Below, piece by piece: positions 63,330 to 64,000 of a stretch of 64,000 nucleotides of DNA (its first letter is position 1; each line of letters begins with the position of its first letter). Source of the DNA: Rhizopus arrhizus (lineage: Eukaryota; Mucoromycota; Mucoromycetes; Mucorales; Rhizopodaceae); the NCBI GenBank assembly GCA_024220505.1, contig JAKZZE010000036.1:186001-250000 (forward strand), in the 5' to 3' direction. The position numbers and the translations under genes are program-made. A model generated the notes under the pieces. That model saw only the letters and a program-made list of their open reading frames with translations, made no database searches and was not told the origin of the DNA.

Positions 63330-64000
63330 ATGGGATCTCCAAAACCAAAAACCAAACCAAAATTGGCCCATCCTATCAATGTCACAGACAATGTGAGTTA
63401 AATGAAAGCAGACACTATCACATACTTCTACTTTTGGAATCTAACGTTTGAACACAGAGTAAATCTCATGGCAATTCGCCTATTCTTTTAGACATATTTT
63501 CACGACTTGCAGATGTGCAAAGGCAGATTATTGTAATGAAAAAGCATCATAATAAATCAAATTTGGAAATAACGTCCATGAAAGAAGATGTAGAAACGAT
63601 TTCCAGCTTTTTGCTACCACGCATGCATCCTTTAGATAATAATCAGAACGCGCCTTTCCCCATGAACAGTGAATCACAAAGACTTACCACACAATTGCCA
63701 TACCAGAGACTTCCAGGGAACTTTGTATCTGGTCACTATTGGCCACATGTGCTTGCACCTGAACCCAATTACTCTCAACTATTAAACAATCAAAGGAATC
63801 CTTACATTGCATATGGTCTTCCATATACTTTTCTTAATTTACCTGGTAATCCTGAAAGGCATAATTATGAAAATCAATTTAGCTCCAATGTGTTCAATAT
63901 ACCAACTTCTACTCAGCACGCACAAAGACTACCTTCATCCTTCTTTACACAGTCTACACAAAACATACCAACTTCGCAATCTCAAATCCTAGGAGATTCT
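63330..64000 (+). CDS. Uncharacterised protein, 5' part (runs off the window)
   Basis: Exon 1 63330-63392 (MGSPKPKTKPKLAHPINVTD) and exon 2 from 63458, open to the window edge. The visible 202 residues start with a basic Pro/Lys segment. A short helix suited to a coiled coil follows (ILLDIFSRLADVQRQIIVM). The rest is a long disordered stretch rich in Asn, Gln, Ser and Pro. No domain is recognisable yet. The layout resembles fungal regulators whose DNA-binding or structured part lies C-terminally, outside this window. Start and splice are supported by consensus GTGAG/CAG and by the open frame. Confidence 0.6.

Overview
The window is nuclear DNA of a filamentous fungus, most likely an early-diverging one of the Mucorales/Mucoromycota type (an inference). 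It is AT-rich. Its genes carry many short introns of about 45-130 nt with GT..AG ends. The gene set is fungal: septin, Kre9-like secreted protein, Whi3-like RRM protein, IQGAP-type RasGAP, CsbD stress protein. The accessory regions hold relics of Fanzor-like, Tc1/mariner, DDE_3 and LINE elements of kinds I associate with that group. No species is claimed. Exon boundaries were placed by hand: each junction was chosen so that frame and family motifs continue, and spliced lengths are multiples of three.

Layout. 1-40.2 kb is ordinary and gene-rich: rhodanese+USP deubiquitinase (+), homeodomain factor (-), Glo3-type ArfGAP (+), septin (-), hexokinase (-), a nuclear-looking unknown (-), CsbD protein (+), PCNA (+), adenylate kinase (+), importin-alpha-like ARM protein (+), GATA factor (-), Kre9/Knh1-like secreted protein (-), SRP54 (-), a securin candidate (-), RasGAP (+), sugar transporter (-) and Whi3-like protein (-). 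Most are housekeeping genes for trafficking, cell cycle and metabolism, with no visible operon-like logic. Several neighbours are convergent or share a divergent promoter gap.

40.2-45.5 kb is a graveyard with a deleted DDE_3-type transposase and unidentified coding-like debris. 45.5-47.6 kb holds a small unknown gene and a Sec20 SNARE. 47.68-49.0 kb is a nested pair of LINE 3' fragments in which both insertion events can still be read from their target-site duplications. 50.8-53.9 kb returns to housekeeping genes: Rli1/ABCE1 and an HD-domain 5'-nucleotidase.

54.9-62.6 kb is the most interesting part. The N-terminal portion of a Fanzor-like gene (eukaryotic TnpB relative) lies at 54.95-55.74 kb. 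The middle and RuvC/zinc-finger portion lies at 60.5-62.6 kb, same strand and same order. Between them are an unknown minus-strand relic gene, a 1260-bp Tc1/mariner element inserted into that relic, an intact NmrA-like reductase gene and a truncated tRNA-Lys-like sequence. The RuvC half has two stop codons and two frameshifts, so it is a fossil. A partial, unrecognised gene enters at the right edge.
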